DNA of 57,898 nt from Candidatus Peribacteraceae bacterium (GCA_028703835.1 JAQVMB010000001.1:79455-137352), one strand, 5' to 3'; shown: positions 1 to 8,091, numbered from the stretch's first letter. Notes: generated by a model not told the origin, from the letters alone. Translations and numbers: made by a program.

Positions 1-1
1 G

Positions 2-373
2 CGGTGGCGCCTCCGTCTCGTTGCCCGGCGCGCCGAAGACTTGCTGCTGCTCGCACACGTGGGGGATGTCATCCGGGAGAAGGGCTACGCGCTCCAGCGG
101 TATCTCGGCAAAGGCGACCACGGAGACCAGGTCAAAGCATTGCAGCGCTTCCTCGCGCAGCAGGGACATCTGGGAGCCGACCGCGTGACGGGGAACTTCG
201 GCGCCGAAACGGAACGCGCCGTCACGGCGTACCAAATCGCCGCGGGCGTCATTGCCAATGCGACGGAGCGCGGGGCGGGATACGTGGGGCCGGCGACGCG
301 TCGGCAGATCACGGCGGACATGCGCATCGCGCTCTTCCGTCAAGTGCGCGCGGAGGGATTGGAAGTCCTTTGA
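2..373 (+). CDS. Peptidoglycan-binding domain protein, 3' end only
   Basis: The reading frame is open to the left window edge, so this is the C-terminal end of a longer protein. The visible ~123 residues contain one peptidoglycan_binding_1-type repeat: GDQVKALQRFLAQQG, a GNFGAETERAVTAYQ segment, and a closing PATRRQI. This three-helix fold is normally a cell-wall targeting module attached to a hydrolase, transpeptidase or surface protein. The catalytic part, if any, lies outside the window. A TTG at 41 could be read as a start, but the uninterrupted upstream frame makes truncation by the window more likely. The gene stops 65 nt before the next envelope gene, which has its own promoter. Confidence 0.75.
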   Translation, partial: RWRLRLVARRAEDLLLLAHVGDVIREKGYALQRYLGKGDHGDQVKALQRFLAQQGHLGADRVTGNFGAETERAVTAYQIAAGVIANATERGAGYVGPATRRQITADMRIALFRQVRAEGLEVL

Positions 374-401
374 CACGGCCTGCGAACAGTGGCTTTGGGT
401 C

Positions 402-430
402 TTGAAAATATCCGAATTTCTGCGGACAAT
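402..430 (+). promoter_or_regulatory. Promoter of the RlpA-like gene
   Basis: TTGAAA (402-407), 17-nt spacer, GACAAT (425-430). The start codon is 8 nt after the -10, so transcription should begin at or next to the ATG (leaderless). Confidence 0.5.
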
Positions 431-438
431 TTTTTTCT

Positions 439-1506
439 ATGCGCAGACCCGTCATCTTTGCCATCACCGGCTTGTTGCTCCTGGCGTCTTTTCCCGTCTT
501 CGCGGATGCCGCACCCGTCACCCGCCGCGACGGATTCCTGTTGATCTGGGAGAGCATTGATCGCCCGGCCGGGGACACGCACGGCCATTCGTTCACCGAC
601 CTGGCAGCGGGGGAGCGCGGCTTCGGGGAGATCGCGTACGCGGAGGCGCGCGGGTTGATCGACGAGGCGCCGTCGTTCCGTCCCGACGAACCGCTGGCGC
701 TTCCCGACGCGCTCGTGTGGCTTTTCCGCACGAGGAGCGTAGCCGACGTCGACGAGATCGCCGTCGACCTGCTTCCGGGGCTGCTCGAGCGTTATCCGAT
801 TGCCTCAGTGACAGGCGCGGGCAGCGGCGCGACGGTCTCTGCCGAAAACATTTCGGAGGAGCAACTGCTCTCCGTGATGCGGAATCTGGACGAGCATCTC
901 CGCGATGAAATCCATGAAGTCAGCCTGTATTCGGAGAAATTCCACGGGAAGGGCACCGCCTTCGGCGAGACGTTCGATATGTATGCGCTCACCGCGGCGC
1001 ACCGGACGTTTCCACATAACACGCTCGTACGCGTCACGAACCGCGACAACGGCAAGAGCGTGACGGTGCGCATCAACGATCGAGGCCCATTCGTCCAAGG
1101 ACGGGATATGGATTTGAGCCTCGCGGCATTCCTGGAGCTGGCGCCCCGTTCGCAGGGCGTGCTGCGCAATGTCACGTTCCAACGGCTCGGCGACGCGAAC
1201 GGCGCGGGGCAGTGCGCGGTCGACACGGTGTACCAAATCCGCATTACGCGCGATGTGCGCCTCCAGCCCGGCGTGCCGCATATCCTGTCCCTCGGTTCGC
1301 CGATGACGCTGCATGCCGACGCATCCTTCGTCGTCCGGTCGGTCACGTATCCCGACGGCAACAGATCGTTCCTGCAGGACTGGGTGCTGCCCGGCGAGAC
1401 GTTTCAATTCGTCCCGTCCGTCGCGGGCACGTACACGTTCCGCATGGGAACGAAGGAAGGACGTGCGCGGGACATGACGGTGCGGGTGGTGGAATGCAAA
1501 CCGTGA
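439..1506 (+). CDS. Exported SLH-like / RlpA-like double-psi beta-barrel protein
   Basis: 355 residues with a clear N-terminal signal peptide (about 1-25, ending in FADA). Residues ~30-95 resemble a single S-layer-homology repeat (SFTDL, AYAEARGLI, FRPDEPL). Residues ~165-245 form an RlpA-type double-psi beta-barrel: a Y-S-x-K-F-H-G-K-G-T start, then RVTNRDNGKSVTVRINDRGPF and DMDLS, which holds the Asp of the family active site. Some RlpA proteins are lytic transglycosylases that cleave peptidoglycan lacking stem peptides. The C-terminal ~95 residues look like an all-beta domain that I cannot name. Probable role: cell-wall remodelling or a wall-attached surface protein. It sits beside another peptidoglycan-binding gene. 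Confidence 0.75.
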   Translation: MRRPVIFAITGLLLLASFPVFADAAPVTRRDGFLLIWESIDRPAGDTHGHSFTDLAAGERGFGEIAYAEARGLIDEAPSFRPDEPLALPDALVWLFRTRSVADVDEIAVDLLPGLLERYPIASVTGAGSGATVSAENISEEQLLSVMRNLDEHLRDEIHEVSLYSEKFHGKGTAFGETFDMYALTAAHRTFPHNTLVRVTNRDNGKSVTVRINDRGPFVQGRDMDLSLAAFLELAPRSQGVLRNVTFQRLGDANGAGQCAVDTVYQIRITRDVRLQPGVPHILSLGSPMTLHADASFVVRSVTYPDGNRSFLQDWVLPGETFQFVPSVAGTYTFRMGTKEGRARDMTVRVVECKP

Positions 1507-1850
1507 GGAATCCGAGGAAGCCCCTCCTTCGCCAAGGCTTCGGAGGGCAGGCGAGGAAACCGAAGAGGTTTTTGTTACCTCAACCCCTCACCCCTTCTCC
1601 CGCCTCATGCTACCGCATCGGAGCCGCTTCCGATCTATGCTGGAACTGACGCGGGGAGAAGGGGGATGTGCATTGTTTGTATTTGTCTCATGGGAAGGAG
1701 GACAGCGACAGGACAGCATACATTCCCCTTCTCCTTACCTTCGATGCATGAAAATAGAGAGCAAAGCCGTCTCCCGGAAAAGCGTGGAAGGAGAAGGGGG
1801 TAGGGGATGAGGTGAAACAAACAAAAAAAGCGCCCTCGGCTTTTCGGCAC
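1505..1850. repeat. ~340-bp nested inverted-repeat element, copy A
   Basis: This element fills most of the gap between the RlpA-like gene and the next ATPase. It begins at the stop codon with GAGGAATCC-type 9-mers. It has an outer arm CCTCAACCCCTCACCCC (from 1578) pairing with GGGGGTAGGGGATGAGG (to 1812). An inner pair, GGAGAAGGGGGATG (~1655) and CATTCCCCTTCTCC (1721-1734), allows either two tandem hairpins or one large cruciform. It shares its interior with the copies at 4579 and 27094. Its right end is the most diverged of the three. No ORF inside is credible. Confidence 0.85.
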
Positions 1851-1930
1851 TTGTCCTTTGCGACGACGAAGGATTGCCTGTTTCTTGGAAATCCATACGT
1901 CCAAATCACCTACAACGAAACGCAGTTTTG

Positions 1931-1939
1931 TGCTATAAT
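1931..1939 (+). promoter_or_regulatory. Extended -10 promoter of the TraG/VirB4-like ATPase gene
   Basis: TGCTATAAT is a perfect extended -10. The -35 region is weak. Expected transcription start ~1946, giving a leader of about 26 nt. Nothing else is recognisable between element A and this site. Confidence 0.6.
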
Positions 1940-1971
1940 AAACAGATTTCCCTCTATCCTTCCTTCCCGTA

Positions 1972-4578
1972 ATGGTCGCTCTCCTGCGGCTCCTCCTCTG
2001 GCCAATCATCTGGGTGCTCGTGTGGGCGTTTGGCAAACTTGCCCTCCATGCGGATCTTTTCGTGATGGCCTGGCGGTGGTGGCTGGACGATCCGGTCGAA
2101 AACACGCTCATCCTTCTCACGGCGTACATGCTGTGGCGGTGGGCGAAGTACTGGGTCCGTTTCTGTTATGCGTGGTGGATGGGGAGCAGGCTCGTGAGCA
2201 TGAAGGTGCTGCTCCCGCGCACGGACAGCAAGATCGACCAGGAGAAGCGCACGGAAAAAGATTTCAAGGAGAAGATGGCGGTGATGGAACAACTGTACCG
2301 CGCCCTCTGGGAAGTGCGGAGCCTCACGTTCTGGCAGTACATGCACTTCTGGATGTTCCGGTATGCGACCGTCAGCTTCGAGTTGTTCGTCGAGCACGGC
2401 GAACTGAGCTTCTACGTCCTCACGCAACCCAGCCTCGTGTCGATCGTGGAGAAGCAGATCACGGCGTTCTACTCCGATGCCGAGGTGACGTTGCAGCCGA
2501 CGCCGGAAATGCGCCGGAAGGGGTACAAGCTCGTGGGCTACAACATGATCACGAAGAAGAATTCCCTCTACCCGATCCGCTATTACGAGGAGATGCAGGA
2601 CGACCCGCTCAATGACATCGCCAACGTGCTCAGCAAGCTGGAGCCGGAAGAGATGGCCGCGGCCCAAGTGGTCATCACGCCGGCGTTCAGCGACCGCTGG
2701 GCGAAGAAGACGCGGAACTTCGCCAGCATGAAGTTCAAGGGGAAGAAGGATTCCTGGGTGTCGCACATTCCCGTCATCGCCCCCCTCGTGCGGTTTTTCT
2801 GGGGCGTGGCGGGCGACGGCATGAGCAATGCGCCGGGTGCGTCGGGCGGGGATTCCTTCGTCCGCATGATCCAGCCGGAGGAAGAGCTCTACAAGCGCAT
2901 GGGCCAGAAGGCGGGGATGAGCGGCTTCCACACGTCGGTGCGCATCCTCGCGTCCGCCAAGACGTGGAAGCGCGCCCTCGACATCACGAACAACGTCCAA
3001 GTGGCGTTCAACGTGTTCAAGGATTTGTACGGCAATTGGTTCATGAACCGTCGCATGTTCGTGGACTTCTTCCCGCTCTTCCTCAACGCGCCGATCATCC
3101 ACTGGCTGTGGAAGCACCGCATCAACGGGTTCTACCACCGGCGCAATCTCTTCGTGGAGCGGGAATTGGCGAGCATCTACCACTTCCCCGACAGCCGCTA
3201 CAACAAGATCCCCATCGTCCAGTGGATCAGTTACAAGGTCCTGCCGCCTCCGCCGAACATCCCGAAGGAAGGCATCCTCCTCGGCATCAACCGACACCGC
3301 GCCGTGGAGACGCCCATCCGCTTCCTGGACACGGACCGCACGCGCCACCAGTACATCATCGGAAAGTCCGGTTGCGGAAAATCATCCATCATCAGCTTCC
3401 AGGCGCGGCAGGATGTGGCGCGCGGCGCGGGCTTGTGCGTCGTGGACCCGCACGGGGACCTCATCGAAGACGTGCTGGCGCACGTGCCCAAGGAGCGGGC
3501 GAAGGACGTGGTGGTCTTCGACCCGGCCGACACCGACCGCCCCATGGGCTTGAACCTTCTGGAGGCGAAGACGGACGAGGAGAAGGACCGCGCGTCCATC
3601 GACGCGATGGAGATCTTCATCAAGCTCTTCGGCAACGAGATCTTCGGCCCCCGCATCCAGCACTACTTCCGCAACGGCTGCCTGACGCTGATGGACGACG
3701 AGGAAGAGGGCGCCACGCTCATCGACGTGCCGCGCCTCTTCGTGGACGACGAGTTCCAGCGGTACAAAGTGAGCAAGTGCAGGAACGTGGTGGTGCGCAG
3801 CTTCTGGGAGCATGAAATCGCGAAGACCGGCGCGCGCGAGAAGGAGGAAATGATCCCGTACTTCTCGGCGAAGTTCGGCCCCTTCGTGACGAACCGGACG
3901 ATGCGCAACATCATCGGACAGCCCAAGAGCGCGTTCGACATCCGGCGGATCATGGACGACGGCAAAATCCTCCTCGTCAACCTCAGCAAGGGGAAGATCG
4001 GCGACATCAACGCGCAGCTGCTCGGCCTCATCTTCGTGAACAAAGTGAACATGGCGGCGCTCTCCCGCGCGGACGTCCCGCAGAAGGACCGTCGGCGCTT
4101 CTACCTGTACGTCGACGAATTCCAGAACTTCGTCACGGAGGCGTTCGCCACCATCCTGTCCGAGGCGCGCAAGTACGAGCTCGGCCTCATCATGGCGCAC
4201 CAGTACATCGGGCAGCTGGTGGGCAAGACCGGCGCGTACGAGCAGTCTTCCACGAAGATGCGCGACGCCGTGTTCGGCAACGTCGGCACCATCATGAGCT
4301 TCAAGATCGGCGCGGAGGACGCGGAGTATATGGCCAAGGAAATGGCGCCGGTGCTGAGCGAGCAGGACGTCATCGGCATCCCGAACTTCCACTGCTACGT
4401 GAAGCTGAACATCAGCAACACCACGTCGCGGCCGTTCTCCATGGCGACGATCTACGACGAATCGCAACGCAGCGACAAGATGGCCGCGCTCATCAAGGAA
4501 TACAGCCGCATGAAATTCGGGCGGAAGCGGATATTCGTCGATCAGGAAATCGAGGATCGCATCGGGATCGGGCATTGA
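1972..4578 (+). CDS. Membrane-anchored TraG/VirB4-like (HerA/FtsK superfamily) ATPase
   Basis: 868 residues. The first ~75 contain two hydrophobic segments, so the protein is tethered to the membrane, followed by a ~370-residue region without recognised motifs. The motor domain has a Walker A motif, GKSGCGKSS, near residue 463; CVVDPHGDLIEDV follows. A Walker B, LYVDEFQNF, lies near 711, and an arginine/sensor region (MAHQYIGQL) follows it. This architecture belongs to the conjugative coupling-protein / VirB4 / DUF87 group that pumps DNA or protein across membranes. No relaxase, pilus or other secretion genes lie nearby, so it is not part of a visible conjugation cluster. It is probably a core CPR gene, possibly linked to type IV pili or DNA uptake; that role is inference. 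Confidence 0.7.
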   Translation: MVALLRLLLWPIIWVLVWAFGKLALHADLFVMAWRWWLDDPVENTLILLTAYMLWRWAKYWVRFCYAWWMGSRLVSMKVLLPRTDSKIDQEKRTEKDFKEKMAVMEQLYRALWEVRSLTFWQYMHFWMFRYATVSFELFVEHGELSFYVLTQPSLVSIVEKQITAFYSDAEVTLQPTPEMRRKGYKLVGYNMITKKNSLYPIRYYEEMQDDPLNDIANVLSKLEPEEMAAAQVVITPAFSDRWAKKTRNFASMKFKGKKDSWVSHIPVIAPLVRFFWGVAGDGMSNAPGASGGDSFVRMIQPEEELYKRMGQKAGMSGFHTSVRILASAKTWKRALDITNNVQVAFNVFKDLYGNWFMNRRMFVDFFPLFLNAPIIHWLWKHRINGFYHRRNLFVERELASIYHFPDSRYNKIPIVQWISYKVLPPPPNIPKEGILLGINRHRAVETPIRFLDTDRTRHQYIIGKSGCGKSSIISFQARQDVARGAGLCVVDPHGDLIEDVLAHVPKERAKDVVVFDPADTDRPMGLNLLEAKTDEEKDRASIDAMEIFIKLFGNEIFGPRIQHYFRNGCLTLMDDEEEGATLIDVPRLFVDDEFQRYKVSKCRNVVVRSFWEHEIAKTGAREKEEMIPYFSAKFGPFVTNRTMRNIIGQPKSAFDIRRIMDDGKILLVNLSKGKIGDINAQLLGLIFVNKVNMAALSRADVPQKDRRRFYLYVDEFQNFVTEAFATILSEARKYELGLIMAHQYIGQLVGKTGAYEQSSTKMRDAVFGNVGTIMSFKIGAEDAEYMAKEMAPVLSEQDVIGIPNFHCYVKLNISNTTSRPFSMATIYDESQRSDKMAALIKEYSRMKFGRKRIFVDQEIEDRIGIGH

Positions 4579-4920
4579 CGGAAGAATCCGAGGAATCCGA
4601 AGAAGCCGAAGAATCCGAGGAGATTTTGGTTTTGTTCTACCTCATCCCCTCACCCCTTCTCCCGCCTCATTTCACCGCATCGGATCCGCTTCCGATATAC
4701 TCTGGAACTGAATAGGGAGAAGGGGGATGTTGGTTGTTTCTATTTGTCTCATGCGAAGGAAGACAACGACAGAACATCACACATGCCCCTTCTCCTTTTC
4801 TTCGGTGCTCCTCCCGGAAAGAAGAAGGCTTCCCTCGGAGGAAAGCGTGGAAGGAGAAGGGGGTAGGGGATGAGGTCATAAACAGACAGAAAAACATCTT
4901 CCCTTGTCTCTTCGGAATCC
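4579..4920. repeat. ~340-bp nested inverted-repeat element, copy B
   Basis: Starts one base after the ATPase stop codon with imperfect 9-mers (GAAGAATCC/GAGGAATCC), then the outer arm CCTCATCCCCTCACCCC (4640), the inner hairpin arms, and GGGGGTAGGGGATGAGG (ending 4875). It closes with TCTTCGGAATCC (4909-4920), roughly the inverse complement of the opening 9-mers, so the whole unit has terminal inverted repeats. It occupies most of the 556-nt gap before the receiver-like gene. Confidence 0.85.
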
Positions 4921-4960
4921 TTTTGAATAATGATGGTTTGTATGTTCCGTCATGCGTTCA

Positions 4961-5122
4961 ATGAGCATGTCGAACGCCATCACGACCGACGACAGCGTGG
5001 CGGTTGCTACTTACTTTGAAACGCCTTCGCCGTCCACGGGCAGCTCGAGTGCGGGAGCGACGCGGGTGTTTGCCGTCAGGCATGGGTTGGAACAGTTGAC
5101 CTGGTGGAAAAGGGGAGCATAA
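4961..5122 (+). CDS. Possible small protein, 53 residues
   Basis: A short open frame beginning MSMSNAITTDD and ending WWKRGA, with mostly G/C third positions as in neighbouring genes. A second ATG lies at 4967. A TATGTT hexamer sits at 4941-4946. No known domain; rich in Ser and Thr. Its stop codon overlaps the -10 of the next gene. It may be a real small gene or chance; no homology can be claimed. Confidence 0.3.
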   Translation: MSMSNAITTDDSVAVATYFETPSPSTGSSSAGATRVFAVRHGLEQLTWWKRGA

Positions 5123-5125
5123 AAT
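5096..5125 (+). promoter_or_regulatory. Promoter of the receiver-like gene
   Basis: TTGACC (5096-5101), 18-nt spacer, TAAAAT (5120-5125); ATG 9 nt downstream, so the transcript is probably leaderless. Confidence 0.55.
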
Positions 5126-5134
5126 CCGCCTCCT

Positions 5135-5572
5135 ATGGAAATACTGATCGTCCGTGACGATAGTGAAGGCCGGCAGTCAATTATCGATATTGCGCTGGAT
5201 GCCGGATTCCTGTCCGAGAATATCCGGGCGACGGCAAGCGAAGCGGAATCGTTGGCTATTATGCGGTCGTTCGTTCCGGACATGGCAGTCGTGGATCCAC
5301 ACCTGACGAAGGACGAAAGGTTTGAGAACGGACTGAACGTGATTCGGAAAGCGCTGCAATTCAATAGGCAATGCATAGCCTTGTGCGTCACCCTGCGGGG
5401 TGAAAGAGAATTGGGTGTTCGTGCATTCCAAGCGGGAGCGAAAGATTACGTCGATCTTAGCTGGCCCCGGATCAACGGGTGGGAGTTGTTGCGGCAGAAA
5501 CTGCAGGTCTGGAAAGGAGTGTTGGAGAGCAGGGAAGTACAGGGTTCACAGGCTCATCAGGATCCTCTATGA
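5135..5572 (+). CDS. Orphan receiver-like (CheY-fold) protein
   Basis: 145 residues that read like a degenerate response-regulator receiver domain: MEILIVRDD at the N-terminus (acidic pair), MAVVDPHL around residue 50 (candidate phospho-acceptor Asp), a Thr in CVTLRGE, and the conserved Lys in GAKDYVDL. There is no DNA-binding output domain. The ~30-residue tail overlaps the promoter of the next gene (ybaB). A cognate kinase is not adjacent. It could be a phosphorelay intermediate or a protein-interaction module; the fold assignment is moderate, the partner unknown. Confidence 0.55.
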   Translation: MEILIVRDDSEGRQSIIDIALDAGFLSENIRATASEAESLAIMRSFVPDMAVVDPHLTKDERFENGLNVIRKALQFNRQCIALCVTLRGERELGVRAFQAGAKDYVDLSWPRINGWELLRQKLQVWKGVLESREVQGSQAHQDPL

Positions 5573-5573
5573 T
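5545..5573 (+). promoter_or_regulatory. ybaB promoter
   Basis: TTCACA (5545-5550), 17-nt spacer, TATGAT (5568-5573), inside the end of the preceding gene. The ybaB ATG is 6 nt after the -10, so a leaderless mRNA is expected. Confidence 0.6.
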
Positions 5574-5579
5574 CTTCCC

Positions 5580-5870
5580 ATGGTCTCCTTCTCCCAAGCG
5601 CGCGACATGTTCCGCCTCCAGCGCGAGGCGAAGAGAGTGAAGAAAGAACTGAGCAAGATATACGTGGAAGCCGAAGCCTCCGGCGTGAAAGTGGTCGTGA
5701 ACGCCGAGATGGAAGTGATATCGGTCGAGATCGCGGACGATGTCCCCCGCGAGAAGATTCCCGCCCTCATCACGGACGCTTTCAACCGCGCCGTCAAGAA
5801 AGCGCAGGTCGTGTCCGCTGAGAAAATGCAGGGGATCATGGGGGAGATGGGGATGCCGACGGCGGAATGA
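5580..5870 (+). CDS. ybaB: YbaB/EbfC family nucleoid-associated protein
   Basis: 96 residues, the usual family length. The pattern matches YbaB/EbfC: a basic coiled N-terminal helix (MFRLQREAKRVKKEL), a central beta-hairpin (VVVNAEMEVISVEI), then a C-terminal helix (NRAVKKAQVVSAEKM). These small dimers bind DNA and coat the nucleoid; the gene often accompanies dnaX/recR, but not here. The frame stays open upstream, yet ATG 5580 fits both family length and the promoter, whose -10 lies just 6 nt upstream. It is followed by an AT-rich hairpin and mltG on the same strand. Confidence 0.85.
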   Translation: MVSFSQARDMFRLQREAKRVKKELSKIYVEAEASGVKVVVNAEMEVISVEIADDVPREKIPALITDAFNRAVKKAQVVSAEKMQGIMGEMGMPTAE

Positions 5871-5871
5871 A

Positions 5872-5963
5872 CAATTGAAAATTGAAAATGGAAAATGATG
5901 GAAGCAATTCCAGAACATGTAGAACTGCCGACATTTTCAATTTTAAATTTTCCATTTTCCATT
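5872..5963. repeat. AT-rich inverted repeat between ybaB and mltG
   Basis: Left arm CAATTGAAAATTGAAAATGG (from 5872) and right arm made of CATTTTCAATTTT and TTTTCCATTTTCCAT (5932-5963) can fold into a long A/T hairpin. The composition differs sharply from the flanking GC-rich genes. The right arm runs into the mltG start. Confidence 0.75.
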
Positions 5964-5964
5964 T

Positions 5965-6993
5965 ATGGTGGCTTACATGAAACTCCTTCGAAACATTGCC
6001 ATCACAATCGTCGCCGTCCTGATCCTGTCCTTCGTCTGGTACAAGCACGCGCTTTCTCCCGTGGACGCCTCCGACGACGTCCGCTCCATCATTGAGATCC
6101 CCAAGGGGTCATCAGTCGCAGCAATTGCGGATATCTTGGAAGAGCAGGGGATCATCCGGTCGTCGTCCGCGTTCTCGCTCTACGCCCGCCGGCACGGTCA
6201 GACCGCGTCGATGAAGGCGGGCAGCTTCGTGCTGCGCCCGTCCATGGGCGTGCCCGCCGTCGTCGAAACGCTCACGAAGGGGACGGCGACGGAAGCGAGC
6301 GTCACGATTCCCGAGGGCTACGCCGTGTCGGACATCGATGCGTTGCTTGCGGAGAAGGGGATCACGAAGGCGGGGGAGATCGCCGCATGCGCCCGCACCT
6401 GCGATTTTGCGTCGTTCACTTTTCTCCCTGCGGACGTCAAGAATCTTGCGAGCCGGGGCGGGAAGCTGGAGGGCTATTTGTTCCCCGATACCTACTTCGT
6501 CCTGGAGAACGAGTTCGTACCGAAGTTCTTCCTGGAACGCTTGCTGGGCACGTTCCGCACGCGGGTCGTGGAAGGACTCGCGGAGGACATCCGCGCGTCC
6601 GGCCGTCCGCTCCATGAGATCGTGGCGATGGCGTCCTTGGTGGAAGAGGAATCGCGCAAGGGCGAGGAGCGGAATGTCGTGGCGGGGATCCTGTGGAAGC
6701 GGCTGGAGGCGGGCATGGGGCTGGGCGTGGACGCCGCCGTGCGCTATGCCGTCAACAAGCCGCGTGCGGCCATCACGAAGACGGATCTCGATCTGGATTC
6801 ACCCTACAACCTCCGTAAGTACCGGGGCCTGCCGCCCGGCCCCATCGCGAACCCGTCGCTCGAAAGCATCAAGGCCGCCCTGCACCCCAAGGCTACCGAG
6901 TACTGGTATTACCTCCATGACGATAACGGCCAAATACACTATGCCGTCACGAACGACGAACATAACCGAAACAGAGCGCTTTACCTGCAGTAG
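5965..6993 (+). CDS. mltG: MltG endolytic murein transglycosylase
   Basis: 342 residues (338 if ATG 5977 is used), normal for MltG/YceG. One N-terminal membrane helix (about residues 8-24), a LysM-like region (IPKGSSVAAIADILEEQGI), then the YceG catalytic domain with the conserved MASLVEEES, whose Glu is the catalytic residue in the family, and the signature LPPGPIANPSLESIKAAL. MltG cleaves nascent peptidoglycan glycan strands at the membrane and sets strand length. It follows ybaB and may be read from the same promoter through the hairpin. Confidence 0.93.
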   Translation: MVAYMKLLRNIAITIVAVLILSFVWYKHALSPVDASDDVRSIIEIPKGSSVAAIADILEEQGIIRSSSAFSLYARRHGQTASMKAGSFVLRPSMGVPAVVETLTKGTATEASVTIPEGYAVSDIDALLAEKGITKAGEIAACARTCDFASFTFLPADVKNLASRGGKLEGYLFPDTYFVLENEFVPKFFLERLLGTFRTRVVEGLAEDIRASGRPLHEIVAMASLVEEESRKGEERNVVAGILWKRLEAGMGLGVDAAVRYAVNKPRAAITKTDLDLDSPYNLRKYRGLPPGPIANPSLESIKAALHPKATEYWYYLHDDNGQIHYAVTNDEHNRNRALYLQ

Positions 6994-7019
6994 TCACGTA
7001 ACGATATTTCTGCTATAAT
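6991..7019 (+). promoter_or_regulatory. Promoter of the LOG-family gene
   Basis: TAGTCA (6991-6996), 17-nt spacer, extended -10 TGCTATAAT (7011-7019), overlapping the mltG stop. Leader about 21 nt. Confidence 0.65.
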
Positions 7020-7047
7020 ACTTGGAACGCTAACCGTTTCCTTCTCT

Positions 7048-7656
7048 ATGCCGTTCCAGCAGAAAATCAAGATCGGGGTGATGGGCTCCGCAAGCGGGCC
7101 GCAGATCGATGATCCCGTCGCACGGGAGAAGGCACGTTCGCTCGGCTGCGAGATCGGCAAGAGGGGATACGTGTTCATCAACGGCGCCTGTCCGGGCCTG
7201 CCCAATGACGCGCTGGAAGGGGCGCAGGAGACGGGCGCGCTCACCATCGGCATCTCGCCCGCGTTCTCCGAGTATCAGCACGTGAACGAGTACGGTTCCC
7301 CGCGCACGCACGACCTCCTGATTTACACCGGCATGGGGTTCATGGAACGCGACGTCATCAACATCCGTTCCGTGGACGCCATCATCATCGTGGGCGGCGG
7401 CATCGGGACGCTCAACGAGTTCACCATCGCGTACGACGAAGGTCGTCCCATCGGCATCCTCACGAACTCGGGCGGCATCAGCGACTCCATCGAGCATATC
7501 GTCGTGGAACTCTGCAAGCGCGAGATGCCCGAGAATATCGTCATGGATGATGATCCCGCGCGGCTCCTCGACAAGCTGGAGGTGGCCATCAAGGCGTTCC
7601 CGCTCCCGATCCAGGAAGACCATCGCGTGCGGAGTTTGAAACAGGGGCGCGGTTAG
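7048..7656 (+). CDS. LOG/lysine-decarboxylase-like (SLOG) family protein
   Basis: 202 residues with a Rossmann-like SLOG fold. The N-terminal IGVMGSASG is the nucleotide-binding loop, and VGGGIGTLNEFTIAYD is the GGGxGTxxE signature of LOG proteins (TIGR00725-like group). Plant and bacterial LOG enzymes remove ribose 5-phosphate from cytokinin or other nucleotides, but most bacterial members of this subgroup have no known substrate; the historic 'lysine decarboxylase' label is wrong. No pathway neighbours help. A strong extended -10 promoter lies just upstream. Confidence 0.8.
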   Translation: MPFQQKIKIGVMGSASGPQIDDPVAREKARSLGCEIGKRGYVFINGACPGLPNDALEGAQETGALTIGISPAFSEYQHVNEYGSPRTHDLLIYTGMGFMERDVINIRSVDAIIIVGGGIGTLNEFTIAYDEGRPIGILTNSGGISDSIEHIVVELCKREMPENIVMDDDPARLLDKLEVAIKAFPLPIQEDHRVRSLKQGRG

Positions 7657-7659
7657 CTG

Positions 7660-7678
7660 GTAGGTTGTAGCTTGTTGA
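7660..7678. repeat. Left inverted repeat flanking the four-helix-bundle gene
   Basis: GTAGGTTGTAGCTTGT begins here; its inverse complement (made of CAACCTAC and TACAAGCTACAACCTAC) occurs at 8092-8121, just beyond the gene. The left copy also supplies the -35 of the enclosed gene. Confidence 0.8.
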
Positions 7679-7692
7679 AAATGGTGTATAGT
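7665..7692 (+). promoter_or_regulatory. Promoter of the four-helix-bundle gene
   Basis: TTGTAG (7665-7670), 16-nt spacer, TATAGT (7687-7692); ATG 7 nt downstream (leaderless). The -35 lies inside the inverted repeat. Confidence 0.5.
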
Positions 7693-7699
7693 ATTATTT

Positions 7700-8086
7700 A
7701 TGGTTGGGATGATACGATCTCATCGGGATTTGATTGTGTGGCAGAAAGCAATGGATCTTGTTGATGGGGTCTATTCGTACACGGAGCACTTCCCTCGATC
7801 TGAACAGTACGGTCTCACCAAGCAGATGCGTAACGCCGCCGTGTCGATACCATCCAATATTGCTGAAGGAAGAAGACGGGGAACGAGAGCTGATTACCGG
7901 CATTTTCTTCTGATCTCATTTGGTTCCGGCGCAGAACTTGAAACACAATTGGAGATTGCGAGACGGAGAAAATATGGGGATGACATGCTCGCATCCAAAA
8001 TCGAAGTTCTTCTTACGGAAGTCATGAGCATGCTGAATGTCATGATCCAGAAATTGGAAAGTCCTGCACGCATGCAACGATCCTGA
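7700..8086 (+). CDS. Four-helix-bundle (S23/bVHP-type) protein
   Basis: 128 residues with the family hallmarks: L-x-VWQKAMDL near the start, QMRNAAVSIPSNIAEG in the middle, and a final helix rich in Leu/Met. The family was first seen in 23S rRNA intervening sequences, and members form pentameric four-helix bundles; function unknown. They are scattered widely, often as accessory genes in CPR and Bacteroidetes. This copy sits between matching inverted repeats (7660 and 8092), giving a ~460-nt unit that looks like a mobile or once-mobile cassette. Composition is less GC-rich than the neighbours, supporting transfer. Confidence 0.85.
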   Translation: MVGMIRSHRDLIVWQKAMDLVDGVYSYTEHFPRSEQYGLTKQMRNAAVSIPSNIAEGRRRGTRADYRHFLLISFGSGAELETQLEIARRRKYGDDMLASKIEVLLTEVMSMLNVMIQKLESPARMQRS

Positions 8087-8091
8087 AACCA

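Noticed and set aside
1505-1570. Tandem 9-mers (GAGGAATCC type) as a possible CRISPR or coding repeat
   Set aside because: Units are adjacent without spacers, vary at several positions and are part of a larger inverted-repeat element.
1972-4578. The ATPase as evidence of a complete conjugation or type IV secretion locus
   Set aside because: No relaxase, VirB-type channel or pilus assembly genes are nearby; a single ATPase is not enough.
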